From positions 298,974 to 362,973 of the forward strand of contig JAAEQC010000102.1 in the NCBI GenBank assembly GCA_024231905.1: a DNA stretch of 64,000 bases. Reading direction: 5' to 3'. Within the stretch, counting starts at the first letter, position 1. The number at the start of each line of letters is the position of its first letter. This DNA comes from a bacterium. GTDB lineage: Bacteria > Krumholzibacteriota > Krumholzibacteriia > LZORAL124-64-63. Of this stretch, positions 17,494 through 26,549 are shown one piece after another. Both the position numbers and the translations under genes were made by a program. The notes beneath the pieces were generated by a model, which saw nothing but the letters and a program-made list of their open reading frames with translations, searched no databases and was not told where the DNA came from.

Positions 17494-18150
17494 TTGACCG
17501 AGGGCAGCCAAGAGGGTCGGTCCCGTACCGATCTCAGAGAACTGGCCGCCCGCGTGATCGGACTCCTGGAGCCCGAACTCGCGGCCGAAGGCTTCGAAAC
17601 CGTGGACGTGCGGTTGTTCCGGGGCGGTGGCCGCCTGCAGGTGCGCGTCTACGTGGATCTCCCCGGTGGTGGTCCGGACGCGCCCGGTGGCATCGGGCTG
17701 GACGACTGCGTCCGGGCCGCGCGCACGTCGAGCATGCTGCTGGAGGAGGCCGACCTCTTTCCCGGTCGCTACGTCATCGAGGTTTCCTCGCCGGGGATCC
17801 GCCGGCCCTTGCGCACACCCGCGCATTTCGCGGCGGCGGTGGGGCAACGGGTGGACCTGAAGGTGGCCGGGCAGGGCCGGGTACGAGGCATGCTGAAAGA
17901 GGCGGCGCCGGACCTGTTGCACGTGGAGACCGCACCGGACGAGGAGATCGTCCAGGTGGCGGTGCCGGCCGTCACCGAAGCCAGCCTGGATCCGGAATTC
18001 GACGTCCAGACCCTGATCAATGCGGACCGCCGCAAGCGAAAAGCGGAAAAACAAGATCGCCGGCGGCAGCGTCGCGAAAAGAAACGCGGGCGCAATCGCC
18101 CGGGCAAGAACTCGACCCCGGATGGGGACGGGGCCGACGGGAGTACCTGA
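17494..18150 (+). CDS. rimP: Ribosome maturation factor RimP
   Basis: Binds the 30S subunit and assists its assembly. The protein is 218 aa from TTG 17494, chosen because GGGGAGG lies at 17478-17484 with ideal spacing; the in-frame ATG at 17443 lies within the terminator hairpin and has a weak ribosome site. The family core is clear: VRVYVDLPGG, LDDCVRAAR, EVSSPGIRRPL. The C-terminus is extended by about 40 residues rich in Arg and Lys. First gene of the nusA-infB operon. Confidence 0.93.
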   Translation: MTEGSQEGRSRTDLRELAARVIGLLEPELAAEGFETVDVRLFRGGGRLQVRVYVDLPGGGPDAPGGIGLDDCVRAARTSSMLLEEADLFPGRYVIEVSSPGIRRPLRTPAHFAAAVGQRVDLKVAGQGRVRGMLKEAAPDLLHVETAPDEEIVQVAVPAVTEASLDPEFDVQTLINADRRKRKAEKQDRRRQRREKKRGRNRPGKNSTPDGDGADGST

Positions 18151-18152
18151 GC

Positions 18153-19652
18153 ATGGATCAGAACGTGCTGAACGCGCTGGCTGAGATCACGCGCGAAAAG
18201 AACATAGACCGGGACATCATCATCGAGTCCCTGGAGGCCGGCCTGCAGTCGGCTGCGCGCAAGAAGTTGGGCACCGAGGCCAACATCGATGCGCGGGTCG
18301 ACACCGAGACCGGCAGTATGGTCATCGAACAGGTGAAGACCGTGGTCGTGGAGATCGACGATCCCGACACGGACATCTCCCTGGAAGAGGCCCAGATCGA
18401 GTTCGGCGACGAGGTCGAGGTGGGCGACGAAGTGCGCTGGGAACTGCCCATCGAGAACTTCGGCCGTAACGCCATCCTGGTGGCCAAGCAGATCCTCGTG
18501 CAGAAGGTCCGCGAGGCAGAGCGCGCCCAGGTCTTCGAGGAGTACAAGGACCGGGTCAACGAGATCATCGTCGGCACCGTGCAGCAGATCGACCGGGGCA
18601 ACGTCCTGGTGAATCTGGGCCGTACCGAAGCGCTGATGCCTTACCGTGAGCAGATCCGCGGCGAGAAGCTGCACCAGGGCAAGACCGTGCGCGCCTTTAT
18701 CACCGAGGTGCTGGACAGCGCCAAGGGGCCGCAGGTCATCCTCTCGCGCAGCCACCCGGGCTTCCTCAAGTCGCTCTTCGAGCAGGAGGTGCCCGAGATC
18801 CAGGAGGGCATCGTCCAGATCAAGGCCGTGGCCCGCGAGCCCGGCACCCGCTCCAAGATCGCGGTCATCAGCAACGACGACCGGGTCGATCCGGTGGGGT
18901 CGTGCGTGGGCATGAAGGGCAGCCGCGTCCAGGCCGTCACCCGTGAACTGGCGGGCGAACGCGTGGACATCGTCCCCTGGAGCGCCGAGGCGAGCCTGCT
19001 CATCGGACGTGCCCTGAGCCCGGCCATCGTCTCCAACATCATCCTGCACCGCGAGCGGGGCGAGGCGACCGTCGTGGTGAATGAGGACCAGCTTTCCAAG
19101 GCCATCGGCAAGGAAGGCAAGAACGTTCGCCTGGCCGCCAAGCTCACCGAGTGGAAGATCGACCTGGTGAGCAGCCGCGAGTATGCCATCCGCCAGCGGA
19201 TCACCGACGAGATGACCATGAAGCTGGGCGAGATGGAGGGCGTGAGCGAGGAACTGGCCGTCATGCTGGAGGCCCACGGCATCCTGACCATCGACCAGTT
19301 GGCCGATGAGGCCCTGGAGCGGATGGTCGAGATTCCCGGTCTGGACGAGGAGTCGGCGGACAACCTGCTGGCCACGGCCCAGGCCACCCGCGACGAACTG
19401 GCCCGCATGATCGAGAAAGCGGTGGCCGAAGAGGTCGAGCAGGAAGTCGCCATGGAGCGGCCGCTCTTCGACGAGGGCGCCCTGGACGAGAACGCTGAGC
19501 CCAGCGAGGAGGCCGTCGAGGCTGCCGAACCGGTGCCGGCGGTGGAGGGCGACATCTTCGAGGGCTTCCCCGAGGGCGAGACCGAGGACAAGGCCGACGA
19601 CGAGGACGAGCCCAAGGTGAATCCGTTCGCCAACACCGAGCTGGACGACTGA
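18153..19652 (+). CDS. nusA: Transcription termination/antitermination factor NusA
   Basis: RNA polymerase elongation factor controlling pausing, termination and antitermination. The 499 aa protein has an N-terminal polymerase-binding domain (MDQNVLNALAEITREK), an S1 domain near residues 140-200 (VNEIIVGTVQQIDRGNVLV), tandem KH domains (DPVGSCVGMKGSRVQ; AIGKEGKNVRLAAKLT) and a helix-hairpin-helix region (LADEALERMVEIPGLDEES). It ends in an acidic tail of about 70 residues. The start lies 2 bases after the rimP stop. Confidence 0.97.
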   Translation: MDQNVLNALAEITREKNIDRDIIIESLEAGLQSAARKKLGTEANIDARVDTETGSMVIEQVKTVVVEIDDPDTDISLEEAQIEFGDEVEVGDEVRWELPIENFGRNAILVAKQILVQKVREAERAQVFEEYKDRVNEIIVGTVQQIDRGNVLVNLGRTEALMPYREQIRGEKLHQGKTVRAFITEVLDSAKGPQVILSRSHPGFLKSLFEQEVPEIQEGIVQIKAVAREPGTRSKIAVISNDDRVDPVGSCVGMKGSRVQAVTRELAGERVDIVPWSAEASLLIGRALSPAIVSNIILHRERGEATVVVNEDQLSKAIGKEGKNVRLAAKLTEWKIDLVSSREYAIRQRITDEMTMKLGEMEGVSEELAVMLEAHGILTIDQLADEALERMVEIPGLDEESADNLLATAQATRDELARMIEKAVAEEVEQEVAMERPLFDEGALDENAEPSEEAVEAAEPVPAVEGDIFEGFPEGETEDKADDEDEPKVNPFANTELDD

Positions 19653-19658
19653 GCAGGC

Positions 19659-19970
19659 ATGGCGGACGAGCAAATAACGCAGAAGCTCATGGGCCTTCTG
19701 GGCCTGGCACGGCGGGCCGGACAGCTGGCCGTCGGGACGACTGCGGTGGAGAAACTGGTCCATCGGGGGGAGCGCCCCCTGGTGATCCTGGCGGACGACG
19801 CCGGTGGAGCCCTTGCGCAACGGGCGGCCAGGTGGAGTCCCGTACGCGGCCTGGTGACCGGCGCGGTTACCGGCGCAGATCTTGCGGCGGCCTTCGGGCG
19901 GGACAAGCTCGCAGTCGTCGGCACGGCATCCCCGGACTTCATCCGGGGCATCCGGAAACTCGGATTCTGA
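19659..19970 (+). CDS. L7Ae/L30e/YlxQ-family RNA-binding protein
   Basis: A 103 aa protein of the L7Ae superfamily, the one usually found between nusA and infB in bacteria (YlxQ/RplGA). The visible core is KLMGLLGLARRAGQLAVG near the N-terminus and LVILADDAGG in the middle. Members bind kink-turn RNAs; the cellular role of the bacterial form is not well defined. The companion YlxR gene, normally just upstream, is missing because only 6 bases separate nusA from this gene. Confidence 0.85.
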   Translation: MADEQITQKLMGLLGLARRAGQLAVGTTAVEKLVHRGERPLVILADDAGGALAQRAARWSPVRGLVTGAVTGADLAAAFGRDKLAVVGTASPDFIRGIRKLGF

Positions 19971-19972
19971 TG

Positions 19973-20009
19973 GCGGTCTCCGGACCGCGCGACGGGCGGC
20001 CTGGCCGTC
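19973..20009 (+). repeat. Two small hairpins between the L7Ae-family gene and infB
   Basis: GCGGTC and GACCGC (19973-19978, 19983-19988) form a 6-bp stem with a TCCG loop. GACGG (19991-19995) pairs with CCGTC (20005-20009). They end just before the infB Shine-Dalgarno (20011-20017). Without a T-run they are more likely mRNA-processing or translation-control elements than terminators. Confidence 0.35.
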
Positions 20010-20025
20010 CTGGAGGTAGCTGATC

Positions 20026-22941
20026 TTGACGAGGAAACTGCGGGTCTACGAGCTGGGACGGCACTACGGTGTCGATAGCAAGCAGATCATGGCGCTGCTC
20101 GAGAAGATGTCGGTCCAGGTCAAGAGCCACATGAGCGTGGTTGAGGACGAGCACGTCGATCGGGTCCATTCCATCTTCCAGCGGAAGCGGGAACTGGCGC
20201 GGACGAACTATGCCCAGGCCCACGGGCTGAATCCCGACCAGCTCAAGAACGTGGCGGCGCTCAAACCCCTGGAGCGCCCGGTCGCTCCGGAGGAGCCCCA
20301 GAAGAAGACCGCCAAGAAGAAGGCCAAGAAGAAGGCCAAGAAGGCGCCCGCCAAGCCCAAGGTCGTCGTCATCAAGAAGGCTGGTACCATGACCGAGGTG
20401 GCCAAGAAGGCCGCCGCCGAGAAGGAGAAAGAGGAGGCCGAACGCGTCTCCGCCGAAGCCGTGCAGCAGGCGGAGAAGGAGGCCCAAGAGGCCGACCTCG
20501 CCGCCAAGCGCGAAGAGCACGCCAAGGCCCGCGTGGTCAAGGCCAAGCTGGTCAAGAAGGCGGACATCGAACCGCGGCCCGAGACCGAGGACGAGTTTGA
20601 AGCTGAGGCCGAGGCGGCGGAAGACGCGCCGGTCGAGGCCGCTCCGGAGACCGAGGAGGCCGTGGCGGAGACCGCTGCCGAGCCCGCCGCCGAGGAGACC
20701 GCCGGAGAGACGGTCGAAGAGACCGTCGAGGAAACAACTGAGCCCGAGGCTGAGGCCGAGGCCCCGGCCGAGACCGAGGAAGCGGCCGAAGAGGCGCCCG
20801 CCGAGGAACCGGCAGCCGAGACGCCCGAGAAGCGCAAGGCAGCTCCGGATCCCCTGGCCCACGTGGGCAGCAAGAAGAACGACGGGTTCAAGGTCGGCGA
20901 CATCATCAAGCCGGCGCCCAAGCGCCCCAAGCGCGAGCCCCAGAAGGAAGTCACCAGCGAGTCCGTGCGCGACTCCATCAAGGCCGCCATTCGTAAGCGC
21001 CAGGACGAGGCCGCGGCCCGCGAGGTCACGACCGGTCGTCGCGGACGCACGCGCAAGAAGCGGAAGAAGGTCGACGAGGCCGAGGTCGAACGCGCCCTCA
21101 AGCAAACCATGGCGGAAATGAGCGGCGGCGCGGGTAAGCGTCGGCGCAAGAAGGGTGGCCAGGTGGACGAAGACATCGTTGTCGAGACCGCCGTGCTCAA
21201 GCTGACCGAATTCATCACGGTCCAGGAGCTGGCGGATAAACTGCAGGTCAAGGCACAGGAGCTTATCGGCCACTTGTTCGGCATGGGGATCATGGCCACC
21301 ATCAACCAGCGTCTGGAGAAGGAGAACATCGAGCTGCTCGCCGGCGAATACGAGCGCGAGGTGGAATTCCTGACCGAGCTGGGCGAGGACGTCCTGGAGA
21401 CCGAGGAGGTCAAGGACGAGGACAAGACCGACCGCCCGCCGGTGGTGACGGTCATGGGCCACGTGGACCACGGCAAGACGTCCTTGCTGGACAGCATCCG
21501 CAAGACCAATGTCATCGCGGGCGAGGCCGGCGGCATCACCCAGCACATCGGCGCCTACACGGTGCAGACCGAAGGCGGTCCCATCACCTTCCTGGACACG
21601 CCCGGTCACGCGGCCTTCACGGCCATGCGCGCCCGCGGCGCCCAGGTGACGGATATCGTGGTACTCATCGTGGCGGCCAACGACGGCGTCATGCCCCAGA
21701 CTGTGGAGGCCATCAGCCACGCCAAGGCGGCGGGCGTGCCCCTCATCGTGGCCGTGAACAAGATCGACCTGCCCGACGCCAAGCCCGACCGCGTGAAGCA
21801 GGAGCTCCTGCAGCACGAGATCATGGTGGAGGAGTACGGCGGCGACGTGCTGTGCGCGGAGCTGTCGGCCAAGAAGGGCGAGGGCATCGAGCGGCTACTC
21901 GAGCTGGTCCACCTGCAGGCGGAGGTCCTGGAGCTGCGCGCCGGCGCCAAGGGACCCGCCCGCGGCGTCGTCGTCGAGGCCAAGAAGGAACCGGGCCGCG
22001 GCGTGGTCTTCACCGTGCTCGTGGACCAGGGCACCATGAAGGTGGGCGACACCTTCCTGGTGGGTCTGACCGACGGCAAGGTGCGCGCCCTGCTGGACGA
22101 ACGGGGCAACCCCCTGGAGGAAGTCAAGCCGGGCGAGCCCTGCGAGATCCTCGGCGCCCACGGGGTGCCCGAGGCCGGCGATCGTTTCTACGTGGTAGAG
22201 AACGAGCGGCAGGCCCGTGAACTGGCGGACAAGCGCCGCCGCCTGCAGCGTCAGCAGCAGCTCATGGGTCCCAAGCAGGTCATCGACCTGGACAACCTGG
22301 CCGAGCTCATGACCACCGGCGAACTCAAGGAACTGCCCATCATCATCAAGGGTGACGTGGCCGGATCGGTGGAAGCCCTGGCCGACCAGCTCATGGAGCT
22401 GAACACGGCCGAGGTGCAGGTGAATATCGTACTCAAGGCCGTGGGTGCGGTCAGCGAGTCGGACGTGCTGCTGGCCAGCAACACGGGCGCCATGATCATC
22501 GGCTTCCACATGCGGCCGGGCCCGTCCATCCTGGAACTGGCCAAGGCCAACAACGTGACCATCGAGGTCTTCGACATCATCTACGAGGCCGTCGACACGC
22601 TGAAGAAGGCCATGGCCGGACTGCTGGCCGCCATCCAGCGCGAGGTGTCCACGGGCAAGGCCGAGGTGCGCCAGGTCTTCACCATCCCCAAGGTGGGATC
22701 GGTGGCCGGCTCCATGGTCGTCGACGGTGTCATCAAGCGTAACAGCCGGGCCCGCCTGGTGCGGGACGAGGTCATGATCTGGGAGGGCAAGGTCAACTCC
22801 CTCAAACGCTTCAAGGACGACGTCAAGGAAGTGGCCCAGGGTTACGAGTGCGGCATCGGCCTGGAGAACTTCTACATGATCCAGGAGGGCGACGCCCTCG
22901 AGTGCTACGAGATCGAGGAGATCGAGCGCACCGAGCTGTAA
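20026..22941 (+). CDS. infB: Translation initiation factor IF-2
   Basis: GTPase that brings fMet-tRNA to the 30S subunit. The 971 aa protein starts at TTG 20026 with TGGAGGT 8 bases upstream. The N-terminal helix-turn-helix domain ([16 protein letters not shown]) is followed by a long low-complexity linker: a Lys/Ala-rich tract near residues 85-110, then a Glu/Ala tract near 180-270. A second IF2_N domain precedes the G domain, with GHVDHGKTS near 477-485, DTPGH and NKID. Domains II to IV follow. Confidence 0.97.
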   Translation: MTRKLRVYELGRHYGVDSKQIMALLEKMSVQVKSHMSVVEDEHVDRVHSIFQRKRELARTNYAQAHGLNPDQLKNVAALKPLERPVAPEEPQKKTAKKKAKKKAKKAPAKPKVVVIKKAGTMTEVAKKAAAEKEKEEAERVSAEAVQQAEKEAQEADLAAKREEHAKARVVKAKLVKKADIEPRPETEDEFEAEAEAAEDAPVEAAPETEEAVAETAAEPAAEETAGETVEETVEETTEPEAEAEAPAETEEAAEEAPAEEPAAETPEKRKAAPDPLAHVGSKKNDGFKVGDIIKPAPKRPKREPQKEVTSESVRDSIKAAIRKRQDEAAAREVTTGRRGRTRKKRKKVDEAEVERALKQTMAEMSGGAGKRRRKKGGQVDEDIVVETAVLKLTEFITVQELADKLQVKAQELIGHLFGMGIMATINQRLEKENIELLAGEYEREVEFLTELGEDVLETEEVKDEDKTDRPPVVTVMGHVDHGKTSLLDSIRKTNVIAGEAGGITQHIGAYTVQTEGGPITFLDTPGHAAFTAMRARGAQVTDIVVLIVAANDGVMPQTVEAISHAKAAGVPLIVAVNKIDLPDAKPDRVKQELLQHEIMVEEYGGDVLCAELSAKKGEGIERLLELVHLQAEVLELRAGAKGPARGVVVEAKKEPGRGVVFTVLVDQGTMKVGDTFLVGLTDGKVRALLDERGNPLEEVKPGEPCEILGAHGVPEAGDRFYVVENERQARELADKRRRLQRQQQLMGPKQVIDLDNLAELMTTGELKELPIIIKGDVAGSVEALADQLMELNTAEVQVNIVLKAVGAVSESDVLLASNTGAMIIGFHMRPGPSILELAKANNVTIEVFDIIYEAVDTLKKAMAGLLAAIQREVSTGKAEVRQVFTIPKVGSVAGSMVVDGVIKRNSRARLVRDEVMIWEGKVNSLKRFKDDVKEVAQGYECGIGLENFYMIQEGDALECYEIEEIERTEL

Positions 22942-22960
22942 CGTCCGCCCGACCATCGCT

Positions 22961-22997
22961 GAACGGCGGGGCGGCGCCTCAGGGAGTCGCCCCGTTC
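22961..22997 (+). repeat. GC-rich hairpin between infB and the rbfA-nrnA fusion gene
   Basis: GAACG (22961-22965) and GGGCG (22969-22973) pair with CGTTC (22993-22997) and CGCCC (22988-22992), leaving a 3-base bulge and a 14-base loop. No T-run follows. It lies in the 93-base gap after infB and may be a processing site or weak terminator within the operon. Confidence 0.35.
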
Positions 22998-23046
22998 CCT
23001 TCACTGCCCGGCCGGAAGCGAACCCACACCGAGGATGAGGCCCAGC

Positions 23047-24447
23047 ATGGATCCCTACCGCACACGCCGTCTCAACCAGGCTCTCCGGAACTCCCTGGCC
23101 GAACTGCTCCAGGTGGCGGTGAAGGACCCCCGGGTCGGCTTCGTGACCATCAACAAGGTGGAGCTGAACCGGGACCATTCCGTGGCGCGCGTGGCCTTCA
23201 CGGTCCTGGGCGACGAGGACGAGCGGACTACCAGCCTGGCCGGCCTGAAGAAGGCCCGCGGCTACCTGCAGAGCCGCCTGGCCCGGGGCCTGCAGCTGCG
23301 CCAGGCGCCGGAGTTGCGCTTCGAGTACGACGATTCGGTGGAGAGGGGCATCGAGATGGACGAGGTGCTGGACGACCTGGCCGCCCGCGGCGAGTTCCTG
23401 ACGGACGCGGAACGGCGGCGGCGCCTGACCCTGGCGGACCTGGTGCCGCCGGCGGACTTCATGGCCGGCCTGCGCGCCGCCCGCAACCTGTGGGTGGTTC
23501 CCCACCACAACCCGGATCCGGACGCCGCGGGCGCCGCTCTGGCTCTGGTGGAAGCCCTGCGGGCCAGCGGCCGCGAAGCGGTGGTGGTGGGCTACCCCGA
23601 CCCGCCGGCCGGGCTACCGGACCTGCCGGGATACAGCGACGTCATCGCCGGCGAGGACTTAGCCGCCTTGCTGGACGAGGATCCCCCAGACGCCCTGGTG
23701 CTGGTGGACTGCCACCGCATCGACCGCTGCGGCCCCCTGGAGGACATGCTCGAGGGCCTGGAGACCCGCTGGTGCATCGATCACCACCTGGTCAGCGGTC
23801 GCAAGGCGCCGGAACCCGGCTGGAACGAACCTCGTGCCTGCTCCACCTGCACGCTCATCCACCGGGTCATCGAGGATCTGGGCCGGGGCACGAACGAGGA
23901 TCCGCCCTTCGCCCTCACACTGGACATGGCCACCAACCTCTACGCCGGCTTGCTCAACGACACGGGCGGCTTCCGTTTCGACAACACGGGTCCCCTGAGT
24001 TTCGAACTGGCCGGCCAGCTGGCGGCCCTGGGCGTGGACACGGCCAAGGTGGCAGCCCTCACCCTGCACCGGCACCGCCGCGAGGGCTTCGACCTGCTGA
24101 AGAAGGTCATCGGCACCTTCGCCTACCACGCCGACGGCCGCGTCGCCGTGGGCCACGCCGGCATCGCCATGATGGAGGAGACCGGCGCCGTCCCGGCGGA
24201 TACCGAGGGCTTCGTGAACATGGTCATGGCCGTGGAGGGCGTCGAGATGGCCGCCTTCCTCAAGGAGACGGAACCTGGGGTGTGGCGCACCTCCCTGCGG
24301 GCGCGTCTGGGCGCCGATGTCCAGGCCGTAGCCGCACGCCACGGCGGCGGCGGGCACCTGCAGGCTTCCGGTTGCACCCTCGAGGGCGACATCGTCGAGC
24401 TGTCGGCCATGCTGGCGCGGGAGCTGACGGCGGCGCTGGACGCGTGA
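23047..24447 (+). CDS. rbfA-nrnA: Fusion of ribosome-binding factor A and NrnA-type DHH phosphoesterase
   Basis: One uninterrupted 466 aa frame joins two proteins that are usually separate neighbours. Residues about 1-118 match RbfA, the KH-fold 30S maturation factor (RRLNQALRNSLAELLQ, DPRVGFVTINKVELNRDHS, PELRFEYDDS). Residues about 139-466 match NrnA, the nano-RNase/pAp phosphatase: motif NPDPDA with D157 and D159, VLVDCHR, the D245-H246-H247 triad, GLLNDTGGFRFDNT, and the DHHA1 motif GGGGH at 433-437. ATG 23047 is preferred over ATG 23035 because of GATGAGG at correct spacing. The linker is about 20 residues. Confidence 0.9.
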   Translation: MDPYRTRRLNQALRNSLAELLQVAVKDPRVGFVTINKVELNRDHSVARVAFTVLGDEDERTTSLAGLKKARGYLQSRLARGLQLRQAPELRFEYDDSVERGIEMDEVLDDLAARGEFLTDAERRRRLTLADLVPPADFMAGLRAARNLWVVPHHNPDPDAAGAALALVEALRASGREAVVVGYPDPPAGLPDLPGYSDVIAGEDLAALLDEDPPDALVLVDCHRIDRCGPLEDMLEGLETRWCIDHHLVSGRKAPEPGWNEPRACSTCTLIHRVIEDLGRGTNEDPPFALTLDMATNLYAGLLNDTGGFRFDNTGPLSFELAGQLAALGVDTAKVAALTLHRHRREGFDLLKKVIGTFAYHADGRVAVGHAGIAMMEETGAVPADTEGFVNMVMAVEGVEMAAFLKETEPGVWRTSLRARLGADVQAVAARHGGGGHLQASGCTLEGDIVELSAMLARELTAALDA

Positions 24448-25463
24448 TGGTCCGCGACGGCTTCCTGCTGGTGGACAAGCCCGCGGGCGTCACGTCCTTC
24501 CGCATCGTCGATCACGTACGCCGGTTGCTGCTGACGCACGATCCTTCCCTGCAGCCGGCCCGTCAGCGACGACGGGGCGGACCCCGGCCACCCCGCTACA
24601 AGTGCGGCCACGCCGGCACTCTCGACCCCTTGGCCACGGGCCTGCTCGTAGTCATGACCGGCCGCGCCACGCGCCTGGGACCCTTCCTCACCGGCCTGGA
24701 CAAGACCTACGCGGCCACCGTGCGCTGCGGCGAGGCCACCGATAGCCTCGACGCCGACGGCGTGGTCGTGGATCGGGCGCCGGTACCGGATGATCCGGCG
24801 GTGTTCGACGCCGTCCTGGACCGTTTTCGCGGCGACATCCAGCAGGCTCCGCCTGTGGTGTCGGCCCTCAAGCGGGACGGAAAGCCTCTGCACGCCCGGG
24901 TCCGCGCCGGGGAGGACGTGGCCGAACCCGCGCCGCGCCCCGTGCGCATCGACCGCCTGGAGATCACTGCCTCCCGCTGGCCGGACCCGGACACCGGCCA
25001 CCACGAGATCGACCTGGAGGCGGACTGCTCCAGCGGCACCTATGTGCGCTCCCTGGGGCGAGACCTGGCCCTGGCCGCCGGTACCGTGGGCCATCTGACT
25101 GCCCTGCGGCGCCTACGGGTGGGTCCTTTCCAGGTGGCCGACGCTCTGTCCGACGTGACCGGTCTGGCTGCCGACGAGGCAGCGGCGGCCGTCCGTCCCG
25201 CGGTGGCGGCCCTGCCCTGGACGCCCCTGGTCCGGCTGGACGCCGACGAGGCCCTGGCCGTCCGCACCGGCGGCCAGCCCGCGCCCGCGTGGGCGGCACG
25301 CCTGGAGGGAGAGGAGCCCGGTCCGGACGGACTGTTCCGCATGCTCGACGCCGACGGCCGCCTGCTGGCCGTGGGCCACCTGGACCCCGAGCCGCGCCTG
25401 GCGGCCGTGCTGGCCGGCCCGCCCGCGCCGCAGACCGAGGAGGACGCCGACCCGTGCGCATGA
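24447..25463 (+). CDS. truB: tRNA pseudouridine-55 synthase
   Basis: Makes pseudouridine at position 55 in the T-loop of tRNAs. The 338 aa protein begins MVRDGFLLVDKPAGVTSF. The catalytic motif GHAGTLDPLATGLL places the aspartate at residue 60, followed by KTYAATVRCGEATDSLDADG and the SSGTYVRSLGRDL RNA-binding motif. A basic insertion of about 20 residues (PARQRRRGGPRPPR) separates the first two motifs. The start shares one base with the preceding stop (TGATG), and the end overlaps ribF. Confidence 0.95.
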   Translation: MVRDGFLLVDKPAGVTSFRIVDHVRRLLLTHDPSLQPARQRRRGGPRPPRYKCGHAGTLDPLATGLLVVMTGRATRLGPFLTGLDKTYAATVRCGEATDSLDADGVVVDRAPVPDDPAVFDAVLDRFRGDIQQAPPVVSALKRDGKPLHARVRAGEDVAEPAPRPVRIDRLEITASRWPDPDTGHHEIDLEADCSSGTYVRSLGRDLALAAGTVGHLTALRRLRVGPFQVADALSDVTGLAADEAAAAVRPAVAALPWTPLVRLDADEALAVRTGGQPAPAWAARLEGEEPGPDGLFRMLDADGRLLAVGHLDPEPRLAAVLAGPPAPQTEEDADPCA

Positions 25464-26536
25464 TCCGCCTGACCGCCGAGTCCATCGCCAAGATCCTCGC
25501 CGACCCGGATGGGGCGCGGCCCCTGCTACCGTCCTGCGCCCTGACCATCGGCTCCTTCGATGGTCTGCACCTGGGCCACCAGGAGCTCATCCGCCGGGTG
25601 GCCGACGCCAGCTACCGGCAGGACCTGGACGCCGCCGCCGTCTTCACCTTCGTGCAGAGTCCGCGCCAGGTGCTCAACGGCGAGGCTGTGCCCTTCCAGC
25701 TCACCACGTGGAGAGCCAAGTTGGCCGCCCTGCACAACTCGCCCTGCGAGGTACTGGTAGCGGCGGACTTCAGTCCGGAATTGGCGGCCCTGGACTACCG
25801 TGACTTCGTGCGGATCTTCCTGGTGGGCCTGTGTGGCATGAAGCACTTCGTGGCGGGCTGGGATATGCGCATGGGCAAGGGGCGCCAAGGCACCGCCGAG
25901 GACCTGAAGGAACTGGGTCGCGAGACGGGCTTCACCACCGAGGTGTGCGAACCGGTGGCCGTGAGCGGCGAGATCATCAGCAGTTCGGCCATCCGCGAAG
26001 CTGTCCGTGCGGGCGACATGCCCCGGGCGCGGCGGCTCCTGGGCCGGCCCTACGGCCTGTGGGGCGTGGTGGGCGCCGGGGACAGCCGCGGCCACACCAT
26101 CGGCTACCCCACCGCCAACGTGGAACCCCTGGCCGACGACAAGCTCCTGCCCGAGCCGGGGGTCTACGCCGTGCGCGTGCGCGTACCCGGCGACATCGCC
26201 CCAGAGGGCACCCCCGGCGTGCTGGACCGGGTGCGCATCGCCCTGCCGGAAGTGGACCGGGACGGGGCCCTGGTGGGCGCGGCGCCTGCGGACTGGGCCG
26301 TCTTCGGCGGTATGCTCAACTACGGGAGCGTTCCGACCTTCCACGGCGACGGCTTGCCCCGGCCGCGGGTCGAGGCCAACCTCTTCGGCTTCGAGGGGGA
26401 ACTGCAGGGCCGGACCGTGAAGGTGGAGTGGATGGAGAGACTACGGGCCGAGCAGCGCTTCGACGGCGTGGACGAATTGGTGGCCCAGCTGGAAGCCGAC
26501 GCCGCCGCCGCCCGCCAGATCCTGGGGATGAGCTAG
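25460..26536 (+). CDS. ribF: Bifunctional riboflavin kinase / FAD synthetase
   Basis: Converts riboflavin to FMN and FMN to FAD. The 358 aa protein has the N-terminal nucleotidyltransferase motif IGSFDGLHLGHQELI near residues 30-45 and the SGEIISSSAIR motif near 175. The C-terminal flavokinase domain shows GHTIGYPTANV near 215 and ends VEWMERLRAEQRFDG. The ATG overlaps the truB stop (ATGA); GTG 25454 is a possible alternative. It is the last gene before the island. It converges with the oxidoreductase, and only 13 bases separate their stops. Confidence 0.95.
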   Translation: MIRLTAESIAKILADPDGARPLLPSCALTIGSFDGLHLGHQELIRRVADASYRQDLDAAAVFTFVQSPRQVLNGEAVPFQLTTWRAKLAALHNSPCEVLVAADFSPELAALDYRDFVRIFLVGLCGMKHFVAGWDMRMGKGRQGTAEDLKELGRETGFTTEVCEPVAVSGEIISSSAIREAVRAGDMPRARRLLGRPYGLWGVVGAGDSRGHTIGYPTANVEPLADDKLLPEPGVYAVRVRVPGDIAPEGTPGVLDRVRIALPEVDRDGALVGAAPADWAVFGGMLNYGSVPTFHGDGLPRPRVEANLFGFEGELQGRTVKVEWMERLRAEQRFDGVDELVAQLEADAAAARQILGMS

Positions 26537-26549
26537 CCCTGGGAACGGA

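Noticed and set aside
19967..20022. Box C- and box D-like sequences (CTGATGG, CTGA) that might form a kink-turn bound by the L7Ae-family protein
   Set aside because: The flanking bases cannot form the required stem, so the match is probably chance.
17769..21816. Two long minus-strand frames opposite nusA and infB
   Set aside because: Antisense shadows; the Ser- or Leu-rich repeats reflect the Lys/Glu/Ala coding of the sense strand.
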